From NCBI RefSeq assembly GCF_001408515.1, contig NZ_CYPR01000023.1, forward strand, positions 1-39,521: a stretch of DNA of 39,521 nucleotides, read 5' to 3'. The translations under genes were made by a program, and so were the position numbers. Of this stretch, positions 15,991 to 26,191 are shown in pieces. The notes under the pieces are model-generated. The model was not told where the DNA came from. It worked only from the letters and a program-made list of their open reading frames with translations, and did no database searches. Numbering within the stretch: the first letter of the stretch is position 1; each line of letters starts with the position of its first letter. Source of the stretch: Jannaschia seosinensis (GTDB taxonomy: Bacteria; Pseudomonadota; Alphaproteobacteria; Rhodobacterales; Rhodobacteraceae).

Positions 15991-17376
15991 TCAGTCGTCC
16001 AGCGCAGCCACCCTCTCGGCGAAGTCCTGCCCCCGTGCTTCGAAGCTGTCGTATTGGTCAAAGCTGGCCGCCGCGGGGGCGAGCAGAACGGTTTCACCCG
16101 GACGGGCCTCGGCGGCGGCGCGCGCGACCGCGGTCGCCATATCGGTGCAGACTTCCGCCTCGATCCCCGGCCCAAGCGCCAGCGCGAACCCCTCCGCCTC
16201 ACGCCCGATCACATAGGCCTTGGCCACACGCCCGAGATGCGGGCGCAGGGCGTCGAGCCCGCCCTCCTTCATCAAGCCGCCACAGATCCAGCGGATGTCC
16301 TTGAAAGCCTGCAATGCCTGCGCCGCGGCGTCCACATTCGTCGCCTTCGAGTCGTTGACGAAGACCACCCCGCCGCGCTCCGCAATCCGCTGCGACCGGT
16401 GGGGCAAACCGGGGTAGGAGCGTAACCCCGCCTCGATGTCGCGCGGCCCGAGGCCCAGCGCGCGCGCCGCACCCCAGGCGCAGCAGGCGTTCTGATGGTT
16501 GTGCCGTCCCGGCAGGCCGGGCACATCGCGCAGATCGACCGAGGCTACCTGCCGGCCCATCCGCGTCTCCGCCAGCCAACCCTTGCGCACCGTGACCTGC
16601 CAGCCCGGTGCTTCGATCCGTCCTGTCGCCACCCGGATCACGCGCGGATCCCCGGTCGCCTCGGAGAGCTGATTGGCGAGGTAGCGGCCCTCGTCCTCGT
16701 CCACGCCGATCACTGCCCGCTCCGGTCCCCCCTCGGCAAAAAGCCGGCGCTTGGCCGCGAAATAACCGCCATGGCCGGCGTGGCGATCCAGATGGTCGGA
16801 GGAGAGATTGGTAAACACGCCGATATCGGGCGTCAGCGAACGGGCAAGGTCGGTCTGGTAGCTGGATAACTCCAGCACCACGATATCCGCTTCGCCCAGC
16901 GGGTCGAGGTCGAGGACCCCGCGCCCGATATTGCCTGCCAGATGCGCACGCTTATGCGCACGGATCAGCACGTGATGCAGCAGCGCCGCAGTCGTCGATT
17001 TGCCGTTCGACCCGGTGATCGCGACGACGCGCGGCGCTTCCCCCTCATGACCCAGTGAGCGGAAGAACAGGCCGATATCGTTGTCCACGGCCACCCCCGC
17101 ATCCCATGCCGCGCGAATGGCGGGATGCGGCGCCGGATAAAGATGCGGAATCCCGGGGGAGGTGACGAGGCAGGCTATGCCATCGAACGCCCCCGCTCGC
17201 GTCAGATCGCGAAGCGCAAAGCCCTCCGCCTCGGCCGCCTCACGCCCCTTGGCGCCGTCGTCCCAAGCGACGACCTCCGCCCCCCCGGCCCGCAACGCAC
17301 GCGCCGCCGTCAGCCCGGAGCGGCCGAGGCCGAGGACGGCGACGGTGTCGCCGACAAAGCCCCGAACGGGGATCAT
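15991..17376 (-). CDS. murD: UDP-N-acetylmuramoylalanine–D-glutamate ligase
   Basis: About 461 residues, starting at ATG 17376 ([20 protein letters not shown]). An extension to 17415 is possible but not family-like. It has the N-terminal Rossmann motif LGLGRSG (15–21), the ATP loop TGSNGKST (121–128), and the Mur-ligase blocks [31 protein letters not shown] and [12 protein letters not shown]. It adds D-glutamate to UDP-MurNAc-L-Ala in the cytoplasm. It is the last gene of the dcw run in this window; no ftsW or murG follows. Confidence 0.97.
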   Translation of the reverse strand: MIPVRGFVGDTVAVLGLGRSGLTAARALRAGGAEVVAWDDGAKGREAAEAEGFALRDLTRAGAFDGIACLVTSPGIPHLYPAPHPAIRAAWDAGVAVDNDIGLFFRSLGHEGEAPRVVAITGSNGKSTTAALLHHVLIRAHKRAHLAGNIGRGVLDLDPLGEADIVVLELSSYQTDLARSLTPDIGVFTNLSSDHLDRHAGHGGYFAAKRRLFAEGGPERAVIGVDEDEGRYLANQLSEATGDPRVIRVATGRIEAPGWQVTVRKGWLAETRMGRQVASVDLRDVPGLPGRHNHQNACCAWGAARALGLGPRDIEAGLRSYPGLPHRSQRIAERGGVVFVNDSKATNVDAAAQALQAFKDIRWICGGLMKEGGLDALRPHLGRVAKAYVIGREAEGFALALGPGIEAEVCTDMATAVARAAAEARPGETVLLAPAAASFDQYDSFEARGQDFAERVAALDD

Positions 17377-17602
17377 TGGGACGCTCCGGATTCGCCATCG
17401 ATCAGGTGCATCCAAAACACACTCGAAACGCCCACGGATGACGCACCATCATGCAAGGCAGGGGCCGGGCATATCACCGGGCTCGTCGCTCGTCCCCCCC
17501 GATCCACAGGGACCGGACGGGGACGTGCGATGCGCACGTCGAAAGCGCAACCAATCATCATCTCAGAAACCGGGCCCGCAGAGAGCCGCCGACAACACGG
17601 CA

Positions 17603-17998
17603 TCAGGCATCCGGCGCCTCCTCCGCCGCACGTATACGCAGCAGCTCCACCGCGCGCTCCGCATCTCTCTCCGGGACGAAAATATGGTCGTGATGGTGCC
17701 CCGCCACAATGTTGCAGGCGATGCCGCCACCCGCCAGCGTATCGGCCACGGCCGCCGTCAGCCCGACGCCGTCAAGGGCAGAGTGAACGTCGAGCGCGAT
17801 CCAAGCCAACGGCGCCGAAGCATCGAGCCCCGCCGCCCGCGCCGCCGAAAGCGGCAGGATCAGCGACATGCCCTCCGTCTCACGCATGGTGGCGATCGCC
17901 GCCTCCCGCAGGTCCGGATCCTCGGACGTCGCGAAAACGAACGTCCCCTCGATCCTGCGCGGCGACATGTTCGCGATCATTGCTGTGGTATCCGCCAT
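17603..17998 (-). CDS. ACT-domain protein (COG3602-like)
   Basis: From ATG at 17998 (MADTTAMIANMSPRRIEGTF), with GGAGG placed just upstream, about 131 residues. A second ATG at 18010 overlaps the mraY stop but is less well placed. The C-terminal block WIALDVHSALDGVGLTAAVA, followed by GIACNIVAGHHHDHIFVPER, is the ACT domain of the COG3602 type. ACT domains usually bind amino acids; the ligand is unknown. It sits between mraY and murD inside the dcw cluster. About 227 bases follow before murD. Confidence 0.82.
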   Translation of the reverse strand: MADTTAMIANMSPRRIEGTFVFATSEDPDLREAAIATMRETEGMSLILPLSAARAAGLDASAPLAWIALDVHSALDGVGLTAAVADTLAGGGIACNIVAGHHHDHIFVPERDAERAVELLRIRAAEEAPDA

Positions 17999-18009
17999 AG
18001 GTTCCTCCA

Positions 18010-19098
18010 TCACCGCACCTTCAACGTCGCCAGCCCGATCGACGCGAGGATCAGGGCTATGATCCAGAACCGGATGACGACCTGCGGCTCGGCCCAACCC
18101 TTCTTTTCGAAATGGTGGTGGATCGGGGCCATCAGGAAGACACGTTTTCCGGTGGATTTGAAGTAGAGGACCTGGACGATGACGGACAGCGCCTCGACCA
18201 CGAACAGGCCGCCGATGATCGCCCAGACAAGCTCGTGCTTGGTAATGACCGCGATCGTTCCCAACGCCCCGCCCAGCGCGAGCGACCCGGTATCGCCCAT
18301 GAACACCGCCGCCGGCGGTGCATTGTACCACAAGAACCCGAGGCCCCCTCCGATCAGGCCCGCGGCGAAGATCAACATCTCGCCGGTTCCCGGCACGTAA
18401 TGGACGTCAAGGTAGTTGGTGAAATCCACGCGCCCCACCGCATAGGCAATGACGCCCAACGCTCCTGCGGCGATCATCACCGGCATGATGGCCAGCCCAT
18501 CGAGGCCATCGGTCAGGTTCACCGCATTGGCCGACCCCACGATGACGAGCATCGCGAAAGGCACGTAGAACCAGCCGAGGTTCAGCAGAACATCCTTGAG
18601 AAACGGGAAGGCCAGCTGCGCGGAAAGCGGTTCGGGATGGGTGACGAGCGCGACAACCCCCGCGACCAGCGCGATGACGAAACCCACCGCAAGGCGCACC
18701 CGGCCGGGCACGCCCTTGTGGTTGCCGGCCGAGACCTTGGCGTAATCATCCACGAACCCGATCGCCCCGAAGGAAATCGTCACCATCAGGACAAGCCAGA
18801 CATACGGGTTGTCGAGCCGCCCGAACAGCAGCGTCGCGACCGTCACCGCCCCGAGGATCAACACGCCGCCCATGGTGGGGGTGCCGGCCTTGACGAAATG
18901 CGTCTCGGGACCGTCGGTGCGGATCGGCTGCCCCCTGCCCTGCCGTCGGCGCAGCAGGTCGATCAGCGGCGGGCCGAACAGGAACCCGAAAAGGAGCGCC
19001 GTCAGGAATGCGCCCCCCGCGCGCACGGTGATGTAGGTGAACAAATTGAGCAGGCCGCCCGCAGCGGGGTCGGAAAAGGTGGAAAGCCAGTAGAACAT
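18010..19098 (-). CDS. mraY: Phospho-N-acetylmuramoyl-pentapeptide-transferase
   Basis: A 362-residue polytopic membrane enzyme making lipid I from UDP-MurNAc-pentapeptide and undecaprenyl phosphate. Hallmarks are FVDDYAKV (catalytic aspartates), [25 protein letters not shown] and the HHHFEKKGW loop near the C-terminus. About ten hydrophobic helices can be traced. The start MFYWLSTF is typical. It is five bases after murF, so the genes are cotranscribed. Confidence 0.97.
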   Translation of the reverse strand: MFYWLSTFSDPAAGGLLNLFTYITVRAGGAFLTALLFGFLFGPPLIDLLRRRQGRGQPIRTDGPETHFVKAGTPTMGGVLILGAVTVATLLFGRLDNPYVWLVLMVTISFGAIGFVDDYAKVSAGNHKGVPGRVRLAVGFVIALVAGVVALVTHPEPLSAQLAFPFLKDVLLNLGWFYVPFAMLVIVGSANAVNLTDGLDGLAIMPVMIAAGALGVIAYAVGRVDFTNYLDVHYVPGTGEMLIFAAGLIGGGLGFLWYNAPPAAVFMGDTGSLALGGALGTIAVITKHELVWAIIGGLFVVEALSVIVQVLYFKSTGKRVFLMAPIHHHFEKKGWAEPQVVIRFWIIALILASIGLATLKVR

Positions 19099-19103
19099 CG
19101 CGT

Positions 19104-20498
19104 TTATCCTTTATCGCCCTGCGCCCGCAGCCCGTCGACCAGCACGCCCATGCGCATCGACAGCGACCCTTTGACGAGAACCGCATCGCCGGGCGCGACC
19201 GCGTCCCGCAGCGCGGCCGCCATTGCTTCGGCGTCCGGGGCATGATGGCCTCGCCGGTCCGGCGGCAGCGCGTCATGCAGGTGTTGCATCAGAGGCCCGA
19301 CCGTATGCACGACGTCGACGCCCGCCATCGCGGGATGGTTGGCCAGTGCCGCGTGCAGATCCGGGCCGGTGGGACCAAGTTCCCGCATGTCCCCCAGCAC
19401 GGCGACTCGGCGCGCGCGGACTGGCACCTCCGCCGCAGCCAGCAGGTCGAGCGCGGCGCCGACGGATGCCGGGTTCGCGTTGTAAGCGTCGTCGATCAGG
19501 TCGAGAGCCGGGCGATCGGGGTGCAGACGCACGGCATGGCGGCGCCCGCGCCCCTCCGGCGGGGTCCAGTCGGCCAGCGCCAGCGCAGCCTCTGCCACAT
19601 CCGCGCCAAGCGCGTGCGTCGCGGCGAGGACGGCGAGCGCATTGACGGCGAAATGCGCACCTGGCGCCCCGACCCGGTACATGATCGAACCCAGCGGCGT
19701 TTCGGCGGCGCAGGCCGTGCCATCGGGACCGGACCGCGCATCGATCAGGCGCCAATCGGCCGCCTCGGCTCGCCCGAAGGAGATCCGCGTTCGCCCCTCG
19801 GGTACGGCCCCGGCGAGGATGTCGACAACTTCCAGATCGGCGTTCCAGATCGCGCATCCATCCGGCGTCAGACCCTCGAAAATCGCGGCCTTCTCGCGCG
19901 CGATGCCGGACAGCCCATCGTCGAAGGCCTCCAGATGGACAGGCGCGACATTTGTCACCACCGCAACCTGCGGCCGCGCCTGACGGGTGAGGGGGGCAAT
20001 CTCTCCAGGGTGGTTCATGCCAATCTCGATCACGGCAAAGTCCGCGTCGGGCGGACAATTCGCCAGCGTCAGCGGCACACCCCAGTGGTTGTTGTAGGAC
20101 TTGATCGCGGCATGCGTCCGACCTTGCCGCGACAGGCAGTGCCGCAGCATGTCTTTCGTGGAGGTCTTGCCGACGCTTCCGGTAACGGCGACGACCCGCG
20201 CCTGCGTCCGGGCCCGGCCCGCACGACCCAGCGCTTCCAGCGCGGCCTGAACATCGTTCACGACCAGAAGCGGAGCATCCGCGCAGCCCTCCGGCACGTG
20301 GGAGACGAGCGCGGCAGCAGCACCGGCATCCAGCGCGGCGCGCACGAAGTCATGGCCGTCGCGGGCGGCCTTGAGGGCGACGAACATCTCGCCGCCCCGG
20401 ATCGCGCGACTGTCGATGGCGAGCGGGCCGGTCGTCCAAACGCCATGAGCGCGCCCCCCGGTCGCCGCCGCCGCGTCCGATGCCGTCCACAAAGTCAT
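19104..20498 (-). CDS. murF: UDP-MurNAc-tripeptide–D-alanyl-D-alanine ligase
   Basis: 464 residues from ATG at 20498 ([20 protein letters not shown]). The frame extends further upstream across murE, but that part is a shadow. ATP loop TGSVGKTST (106–114), then [34 protein letters not shown] and [11 protein letters not shown] are standard for MurF. It adds D-Ala-D-Ala to complete the UDP-MurNAc-pentapeptide. Start and murE stop overlap by four bases (ATGA). Confidence 0.97.
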   Translation of the reverse strand: MTLWTASDAAAATGGRAHGVWTTGPLAIDSRAIRGGEMFVALKAARDGHDFVRAALDAGAAAALVSHVPEGCADAPLLVVNDVQAALEALGRAGRARTQARVVAVTGSVGKTSTKDMLRHCLSRQGRTHAAIKSYNNHWGVPLTLANCPPDADFAVIEIGMNHPGEIAPLTRQARPQVAVVTNVAPVHLEAFDDGLSGIAREKAAIFEGLTPDGCAIWNADLEVVDILAGAVPEGRTRISFGRAEAADWRLIDARSGPDGTACAAETPLGSIMYRVGAPGAHFAVNALAVLAATHALGADVAEAALALADWTPPEGRGRRHAVRLHPDRPALDLIDDAYNANPASVGAALDLLAAAEVPVRARRVAVLGDMRELGPTGPDLHAALANHPAMAGVDVVHTVGPLMQHLHDALPPDRRGHHAPDAEAMAAALRDAVAPGDAVLVKGSLSMRMGVLVDGLRAQGDKG

Positions 20499-21964
20499 TC
20501 CCGCCCCTCCAATGCGGCGACGGAAAGCGACGCCTGCTCCGCATCGTCGAAGGGCAGGACCATGTCGCCGACGATCTGGCCGCTCTCGTGCCCCTTGCCC
20601 ATGACGAGGAGCGCGTCGCCCGGCTCCAGCATGCCGGCACCGCGCAGGATGGCCTCGGCCCGGTCGCCGATCTCGACCGCATTTGGCGCGCCTTCCATCA
20701 CGGCGGCGCGAATGGCCGCAGGATCCTCGGAGCGGGGGTTGTCGTCGGTGACGATCACCACCTCGGCATTCTCGGTGGCGGCCCGGCCCATCAACGGACG
20801 CTTCCCACGATCGCGATCGCCGCCCGCACCGATCAGTGCCACGATCCGGCCCATCACGTGCGGGCGAAGCGCGCGCAGCGCGGTGGCGACCGCGTCGGGC
20901 GTGTGGGCGTAGTCCACGAATACCGCCGCGCCATTCTCGCGCGTGGCGGCCAATTCCATGCGTCCTCGAACCCCTATCAGCGTCGGCAGCGCGGAAAACG
21001 TCGCCTCCGCCTCCTCGCCCGCACCGATCACGAGACCGGCGGCCAGCAGCGCATTCGCGGCCTGGAACCCGCCGATCAGCCCGAGGCGCGCGGATCGGGC
21101 GCGGCCTTGCCAACGGAACAGAACCTCCTGCCCCGTCGCATCGAAGCGCTGTCCGGTCAGGCGGATGCGCGCCGCCTCGTTCGCGCCGATGCCGATGACC
21201 TCCTGGCCCCGCGCCTCGCAGGCGGCGGCAAGGTCGGGCCCCCGCGGATCGTCGAGGTTGATGACCGCCACACCGTCCCCGGGCAGCAGCCGGTGAAACA
21301 GCCCTGCCTTGGCTTCGAAATAGGCTTCCATCGTGCCGTGATAATCGAGGTGGTCCTGCGTCAGGTTGGTGAACCCGGCCGCGGCAAGCCGCACCGCCTC
21401 CAGCCGCCGCTGGTCGAGCCCGTGGGACGACGCCTCCATCGCGGCATGGGTGATGCCGAAGGAGGCCATCTCCGCCAGCAGGCGGTGGAGCGTGATCGGC
21501 TCGGGCGTGGTGTGGGCGGCGGGGGCATGGAAGGCGCCCTCGACTCCGGTTGTGCCGATATTGACCGCCTGAAGCCCCAGCCGGTCCCAGATCTGGCGCG
21601 TGAAGCTGGCCACGGAGGTCTTGCCGTTGGTGCCGGTGACGGCGACGACCACCTCGGGCTGCGCACCCGCGAAGAGCGCGGCGGCGAAGGCGAGCGCGGC
21701 GCGCGGATCCTCGGCCACGATGACGGGAGCCGCGACCGCGTCGAGCATGGTGGCCCCCGCGCGATCGGTCAGGACCGCAGCCGCCCCGCGCGCCACGGCG
21801 TCGGGAGCGAAGCGGGCGCCGTGGGCCTTACTGCCGGGTAGCGCGGCAAACAGATCGCCGGGCCGCACATGCCGGTTGTCGACGGCCAGCCCGGTGACGC
21901 CGAGATCCGCGTGATCCTGCGCCACGGGGCCCGTCAGGCCCAGCTCGCCGAGTGTTTTCTGCAT
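20495..21964 (-). CDS. murE: UDP-MurNAc-L-alanyl-D-glutamate–2,6-diaminopimelate ligase
   Basis: 489 residues. The ATP loop is TGTNGKTSV (110–118), then NIGTTGVEG and FTNLTQDHLDYHGTM. The substrate-specificity motif DNPRSEDP is the form that selects meso-diaminopimelate rather than lysine. It adds the third residue of the stem peptide. It lies 75 bases downstream of ftsI and overlaps murF. Length is normal. Confidence 0.97.
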   Translation of the reverse strand: MQKTLGELGLTGPVAQDHADLGVTGLAVDNRHVRPGDLFAALPGSKAHGARFAPDAVARGAAAVLTDRAGATMLDAVAAPVIVAEDPRAALAFAAALFAGAQPEVVVAVTGTNGKTSVASFTRQIWDRLGLQAVNIGTTGVEGAFHAPAAHTTPEPITLHRLLAEMASFGITHAAMEASSHGLDQRRLEAVRLAAAGFTNLTQDHLDYHGTMEAYFEAKAGLFHRLLPGDGVAVINLDDPRGPDLAAACEARGQEVIGIGANEAARIRLTGQRFDATGQEVLFRWQGRARSARLGLIGGFQAANALLAAGLVIGAGEEAEATFSALPTLIGVRGRMELAATRENGAAVFVDYAHTPDAVATALRALRPHVMGRIVALIGAGGDRDRGKRPLMGRAATENAEVVIVTDDNPRSEDPAAIRAAVMEGAPNAVEIGDRAEAILRGAGMLEPGDALLVMGKGHESGQIVGDMVLPFDDAEQASLSVAALEGRE

Positions 21965-22039
21965 CGCGCTGTCCTCCGACCGGTCTGTGCCGCACAGGCC
22001 CTACGCCCGGCCATTCACGGCGTCCATCGGCCTGTCCGT

Positions 22040-23845
22040 TTACCGCAGCGCGGCCTGTGTCAGATATGCACCGAGCGTCTCGGCCTCCGCCCCGAAATCG
22101 GGCCGCATCCCCATGAGCGGCGCGATCCGCCGGATCACTTCGGCCGCGACGGGCACGGCGGTCCAGCCGGCGGTGCGGCGGTTTTCGCCCGCGGCAAAGA
22201 TTTCCGGTTCGTCCAGCGTGACGACGATGACATATTCGGGATCCTGCGCCGGAAAAACGCCTGCGAACGTGGTGATGACCTTGTCCTCGTAGTAGCCGCC
22301 GGTCGGGCTGGGCTTGTCGGCGGTCCCGGTCTTGCCCGCCACCTGATAGCCCTCGACCTCGGCCAGCGAGGCGGTGCCGCGCGTGACCACCTGGCGCAGC
22401 ATCTGGCGCGCGCCAGCCGAGACGCGGTCGCTGACGATGCGCGACCCCTGCGCGGGCGGCACTTCGCGGGCAAGGAGCGTGGGGACGACCCGCGTGCCGC
22501 CGTTGAGAAGTGACGCATACGCTGTCGCGAGGTGCAGCGGCGAAGCCGAGAGGCCGTGGCCGTAGGAGACGGTCGCGGTGGTGATGTCGGGCCAGCGTGA
22601 CGGCGTGATAGGCCGGGCACCGGGTGCCTCAGTCAGCTCCACAGGCGAGGGCTCGAAGAAGCCCAGCGATTCGAGGAAAGCCCGCTGCCGCGTTGCACCG
22701 ATGGCCAGCGCCATGCGGGCGGTGCCACGGTTCGAGGACTGCACGATCACGTCCGTCACCGAAAGCTGCTTGCCGTAATCGTGAAAGTCCCGGATCGGAA
22801 ACCGGTTCACCCGAAGCGGCGACGTGTCGATCATCGTGTTCGCGTTGGTCAGGCCCAGTTCCAAAGACTGGGCGGCCGCGAAGATCTTGAACGTCGAGCC
22901 CAGCTCATAGACACCCTGCACCGCCCGGTTGAAGAGCGGATTGTCCCCCGGATCGCCTTCGATCGCGGGGCGCGGCCGCTCATTGGGATCAAAATCCGGC
23001 AGCGACGCGATCGAAACGATCTCGCCGGTATGGACATCCATGATGATGGCGGCGGCACCCTTGGCATCCGTCAGCTTCATGCCCGCAGCCAGCACCCGCT
23101 CCACGGTGGTCTGGACCGACAGATCGAGCGACAGGCGCAGCGGCGCCCCCTCATGCGTGGGGTCGGAGAGATAGTCGTCGAACACAGCCTCGACACCCGC
23201 CACGCCCATGATCTCGGCGGCGCGCACGTCCTGTGCGCCATAGCGGGCGCCGCCGAGGACGTGGGCCATGACCGGGCCGTTGGGATAGACGCGCATCTCG
23301 CGCTCGCCGAAGAGAAGTCCCGGCTCGCCCAGATCGAAGACGGCCTGCTGCTGCTCCGGCGAGATGTTCCCCTTTATCCAGAAGAACTTGCGATCCGACG
23401 TGAAGCGCTTCTCCCACGTGTCCGCATCCATGTCCGGAAAGATCGCCGCCAGACCATGGGCCGCGGCGACGGGATCTACCATCAGGTGCGGCTGGGCGTA
23501 AAGCGCACGCGCGTCGACATTGGTCGCCAGAACCCGGCCCGCGCGATCGGTGATGTCGGCGCGATCGTTGACGATGGCGGCGCCGGCGCGGCTCCCCGTC
23601 CGGGGCTCCTGCGCATCCGAAGCGGCGATCGTGCCCATCTTGAGACCGACCACCGCAAAGCCCGCGACGAAGCAGGCGGCGGTGAATTTGAGCCGACGCT
23701 CGGCGCGGGCGCGCACCCGCTCGGGCGGTTCGCGGCGCGCGGACGTTGCCGGCTCCGGCCTCGGTGCGGCGGGTCCCTGAACGCGCACGAACGGATCGGT
23801 GGCATAGGTGGCCCTGCGGCGGCGGAAGAGGCGAAGAAGATTCAT
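22040..23845 (-). CDS. ftsI: Division-specific penicillin-binding protein (FtsI/PBP3)
   Basis: A 601-residue class B transpeptidase. A basic N-terminus and one membrane helix (KFTAACFVAGFAVVGLKMGT) are followed by the pedestal domain (residues about 90–230) and the transpeptidase domain. Active-site motifs are S317-TFK, S370-SN and KTGT (505–508). It crosslinks septal peptidoglycan in the periplasm. It overlaps ftsL by four bases (23842–23845). Confidence 0.96.
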   Translation of the reverse strand: MNLLRLFRRRRATYATDPFVRVQGPAAPRPEPATSARREPPERVRARAERRLKFTAACFVAGFAVVGLKMGTIAASDAQEPRTGSRAGAAIVNDRADITDRAGRVLATNVDARALYAQPHLMVDPVAAAHGLAAIFPDMDADTWEKRFTSDRKFFWIKGNISPEQQQAVFDLGEPGLLFGEREMRVYPNGPVMAHVLGGARYGAQDVRAAEIMGVAGVEAVFDDYLSDPTHEGAPLRLSLDLSVQTTVERVLAAGMKLTDAKGAAAIIMDVHTGEIVSIASLPDFDPNERPRPAIEGDPGDNPLFNRAVQGVYELGSTFKIFAAAQSLELGLTNANTMIDTSPLRVNRFPIRDFHDYGKQLSVTDVIVQSSNRGTARMALAIGATRQRAFLESLGFFEPSPVELTEAPGARPITPSRWPDITTATVSYGHGLSASPLHLATAYASLLNGGTRVVPTLLAREVPPAQGSRIVSDRVSAGARQMLRQVVTRGTASLAEVEGYQVAGKTGTADKPSPTGGYYEDKVITTFAGVFPAQDPEYVIVVTLDEPEIFAAGENRRTAGWTAVPVAAEVIRRIAPLMGMRPDFGAEAETLGAYLTQAALR

Positions 23846-24297
23846 GGAAGTTGCTCTCCATCTCCGGCCAGCGTCGGCGGCGTGATGACGCGCGGGGCGG
23901 CATTGGCACCGTAGACGTGGTTCATGATGATGACACCGTCGACCTCGTCACCCAATTCGACATCCGCCCAATCGGCGGCAGACGGTGCCTCGGGCGGGGG
24001 CGGCGGCGCGAGCGGGGGATAGCCGACCTGCTCGGCCAACGCGTAATGCGCGGGCGTCAGCGCCATGAGGCCCAGACGCTCGAAATTCATCTCCGCCAGC
24101 GCATGCAGGCGGTCGGGACGGTTGAGATAGGCCCATTCCGCACGCAGCATCGACATCTCCTGATGGAGCGCGCCGATCCGGCGTTCGAGCTTGGCAACCT
24201 CACGTTCCGTCGCGCGGGTCTCGTAGCCCTGATCGTAGGCCCAGTAGGCCAGCCCGACCAGCGCGACGATGGATGCGGCGTAAAGTACGGCCCTCAT
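23842..24297 (-). CDS. ftsL: Cell division protein FtsL-like
   Basis: 151 residues from ATG at 24297, which overlaps the rsmH stop (ATGA). One N-terminal membrane helix ([20 protein letters not shown]) is followed by a periplasmic coiled coil ([20 protein letters not shown]) and the typical '[19 protein letters not shown]' block, split here from its flanks. The proline-rich C-terminal tail ([13 protein letters not shown]) is longer than in E. coli FtsL. The known role is bridging FtsB/FtsQ with FtsW/FtsI at the septum. Identification rests on topology and position as well as sequence. Confidence 0.9.
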   Translation of the reverse strand: MRAVLYAASIVALVGLAYWAYDQGYETRATEREVAKLERRIGALHQEMSMLRAEWAYLNRPDRLHALAEMNFERLGLMALTPAHYALAEQVGYPPLAPPPPPEAPSAADWADVELGDEVDGVIIMNHVYGANAAPRVITPPTLAGDGEQLP

Positions 24298-25307
24298 CTC
24301 TGCCCCCCCAGTCTGACAGGTTCGGGCAGACCCAGCACACGGCGCTCGATCCCGCCGGAGGGGGCGTCCGTGCGGCGCGCGATTCTCAGACGGGCGGAGC
24401 GGGCGCGGGGGTTGCGGGCAATCTCCGCCTCGCTCGGGGCGATCGGCTTCTGCAAGGCGTCGAAGGCGGGCAGCCGGGCGGCCCGTGGCGCGGCGTGGCG
24501 CGATCCGCCCCCGCCGGTATCGGCACGGTCGGCGAGGAAGCGCTTCACCGCACGATCCTCGATCGAGTGGAAAGTGACGACCGCAAGCCACGCCCCGGGA
24601 GCGAGCGTCCGCTCCGCCGCCTGCAGGCCATCGGCCAATTCCCCGAACTCGTCGTTCACCGCGATGCGCAGGGCCTGGAACGTGCGCGTGGCGGGGTGGC
24701 TTTGGCCCGGCTTCGGGCGCGGCAGGCTGGCGGCGACGGTCTCGGCAAGGTCGTGGGTTGTCATAAAAGGAGTTTCGTCGCGGCGACGGACGATATTGCG
24801 TGCAATCCGACGCGCGGCGCGCTCCTCTCCGTAGCGGTGGAGGATGTCGGCGAGCGCGCTCTCCTCCATCTCGTTGACCAGGTCGGCCGCCGTGGGCCCC
24901 TCATCGCCCATGCGCATGTCGAGCGGGCCATCGCGCATGAAGGAGAAGCCGCGATCGGCACGGTCGAGCTGCATCGAACTGACCCCGAGATCCAGAACGA
25001 CGCCACCATCGACGCGGACACCGACGCCTTCGGCCGCCTCGTCCATCTTCGAGAATACGTTTTTCACAAATATGACCCGCCCGTCCGCGAAATCGCCCGC
25101 CCAATCGGCCGCCATGAGGTGAGCCAGCGGATCGCGGTCGAGACCGATCACCCGATCCGCGCCCGCCTCCAGCAGCCCCCGCGTGTATCCGCCGGCGCCC
25201 ATGGTGCCATCCAACCACGTCCCGCGAATCGGGGCGAGCGTCTGCAAGATCGCATCGAGAAGAACGGGCAGATGTGGCTGTGAGGACTCACTTTGCGGCA
25301 AAGACAT
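24294..25307 (-). CDS. rsmH: 16S rRNA (cytosine(1402)-N4)-methyltransferase
   Basis: 337 residues. The SAM-binding motif is [20 protein letters not shown], then [39 protein letters not shown], and the [15 protein letters not shown] block, all typical of RsmH (MraW). It methylates C1402 in the ribosomal decoding centre. It begins five bases after the mraZ stop. The order mraZ-rsmH-ftsL-ftsI is the canonical start of dcw clusters. Confidence 0.97.
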   Translation of the reverse strand: MSLPQSESSQPHLPVLLDAILQTLAPIRGTWLDGTMGAGGYTRGLLEAGADRVIGLDRDPLAHLMAADWAGDFADGRVIFVKNVFSKMDEAAEGVGVRVDGGVVLDLGVSSMQLDRADRGFSFMRDGPLDMRMGDEGPTAADLVNEMEESALADILHRYGEERAARRIARNIVRRRDETPFMTTHDLAETVAASLPRPKPGQSHPATRTFQALRIAVNDEFGELADGLQAAERTLAPGAWLAVVTFHSIEDRAVKRFLADRADTGGGGSRHAAPRAARLPAFDALQKPIAPSEAEIARNPRARSARLRIARRTDAPSGGIERRVLGLPEPVRLGGQR

Positions 25308-25312
25308 GGCGA

Positions 25313-25819
25313 TTATTCCGCTGCCGGACGCTTTTTGGGCAGACGGGCCGTGATTGGTGTGCCCTCGGGCAACTCATCGAGAACCGCGCGCAGGCGGCTG
25401 GTGGCCGCGACCGGCGCCTCGGGGGAGTGGATGCGAAAGGACGTGCCCCGACCCGCGAATGTAAGCTGATCGGTCACGCCGATCCGCTGACGCAGCGGTA
25501 AAGACAGCAAAAGACGGCCGGCATCGTCGATGCTGAGCGTCACGGCCAGCGTATAGAAATGCTCCTCCAGCGCCTCGCGGTCGGGGCTGCCTTCGTCGAG
25601 CATCTCGATACGGTTGCCGATCTCCTCGAGCTCCTTCATCGAATAGCAGGTGAAGTAGGGCACGCGGTCATCGCCGTAGCAGATCGTCACGCGCGGATTG
25701 GTGCCGGCATCGCGGTCGGCATCGCAGGCGTCGAGAACGCGCCGGAAATCGGCCGGGATCGAGACCCGTCCCTTCGCGTCCACCCTGTGGGTGTCATTAC
25801 CTCGAAAGCGATGCTCCAA
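25313..25819 (-). CDS. mraZ: Transcriptional regulator MraZ
   Basis: About 168 residues if started at TTG 25819 ([20 protein letters not shown]). It has two SpoVT/AbrB-like MraZ repeats: [20 protein letters not shown], and later [20 protein letters not shown]. There is no ATG close to this point. The frame stays open far upstream (to 25999) but that part overlaps the structured leader and is arginine/proline-rich. MraZ binds repeated TGGGN sites before its own gene and represses or tunes the dcw cluster; a matching triple repeat is at 26167–26191. First gene of the cluster here. Confidence 0.93.
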   Translation of the reverse strand: MEHRFRGNDTHRVDAKGRVSIPADFRRVLDACDADRDAGTNPRVTICYGDDRVPYFTCYSMKELEEIGNRIEMLDEGSPDREALEEHFYTLAVTLSIDDAGRLLLSLPLRQRIGVTDQLTFAGRGTSFRIHSPEAPVAATSRLRAVLDELPEGTPITARLPKKRPAAE

Positions 25820-25904
25820 CGTCTGGCCCCGTGCGGCGGCGGGTGGGCCCGCCGGATGTGGCCCCCGCCGGACCCGACCCCGTTTCGGGTGTCGGAACGA
25901 AGAA

Positions 25905-25939
25905 GGGCGGATCGGGAGTCTGCCAATCCCGATCCGCCC
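25905..25939 (-). terminator. 13-bp hairpin in the mraZ leader, probable partial terminator
   Basis: A perfect inverted repeat, GGGCGGATCGGGA (25905–25917) with TCCCGATCCGCCC (25927–25939), and a nine-base loop. Read on the minus strand it is followed by TTCTTCGTT, a weak T-tract, which would allow partial termination about 85–90 bases before the mraZ start. No T-tract follows on the plus strand. It would release the 5' leader as a separate RNA. Confidence 0.72.
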
Positions 25940-25945
25940 TGTGAT

Positions 25946-25977
25946 CCCACCCCGACCTCCGTAGAGATCGGGGCGGG
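25946..25977 (-). other. 10-bp stem-loop in the mraZ leader
   Basis: CCCACCCCGA (25946–25955) and TCGGGGCGGG (25968–25977) pair with one irregular position. As minus-strand RNA that position is a G·U pair, so the stem is complete. As plus-strand RNA it would be an A·C mismatch. This favours the minus strand as the functional RNA. The loop has 12 bases. Confidence 0.65.
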
Positions 25978-26166
25978 CGTCCTCTTGGCACGTGGTCACC
26001 TGGGGGGATGCTGCTCAACACGCGCCGGTTCGGATCTTTCATCGTCTACAGAGACGTCCTTGGGGGGTTGCCTGTTTTGACCTGCCTCATTTTGGGGTCT
26101 GAGGTCTTCGCCTCTTGCCTCCCCGTGCTCTGTGAGGATGTGATGCCATGAGCAGACGGGCCTGTC

Positions 26167-26191
26167 ACCCACTTTATGCCACCTTGCCCCA
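26167..26191 (-). promoter_or_regulatory. Candidate MraZ operator (three TGGNN repeats, 10-bp spacing)
   Basis: On the minus strand the order is TGGGG (26187–26191), TGGCA (26177–26181) and TGGGT (26167–26171), each separated by exactly five bases. MraZ operators in other bacteria are direct TGGGN repeats with five-base spacers upstream of mraZ. The middle copy is imperfect. No convincing -35/-10 pair could be placed around it. It lies about 350 bases before the mraZ start, in agreement with a long leader. Confidence 0.55.

Larger units (their letters stand above)
25900..26165 (-). ncRNA. Leader RNA upstream of mraZ, UpsM-like
   Basis: The 5' leader of the dcw cluster, about 260 bases from the operator region near 26170 to the hairpin and weak T-tract at about 25900. 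In Rhodobacter sphaeroides the same position (upstream of mraZ) carries the abundant sRNA UpsM, made from the dcw leader by partial termination and processing. Here the support is position, length, two strong hairpins and the T-tract. Sequence identity to UpsM was not tested, and both ends are estimates. Confidence 0.6.

Noticed and set aside
17373-17603. 76-codon minus-strand frame between the ACT gene and murD
   Set aside because: It starts at the ACT stop, but the composition (cysteine-, proline- and arginine-rich start, no pattern) and lack of any family make coding unlikely.
19242-20912. Long plus-strand frame opposite murF and murE
   Set aside because: Antisense shadow caused by third-position GC bias; no motif and no ribosome binding site of note.
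25820-25999. N-terminal extension of MraZ to 25999
   Set aside because: It would overlap the two leader hairpins and consists of low-information R/P/G-rich sequence; the family similarity begins at the TTG at 25819.
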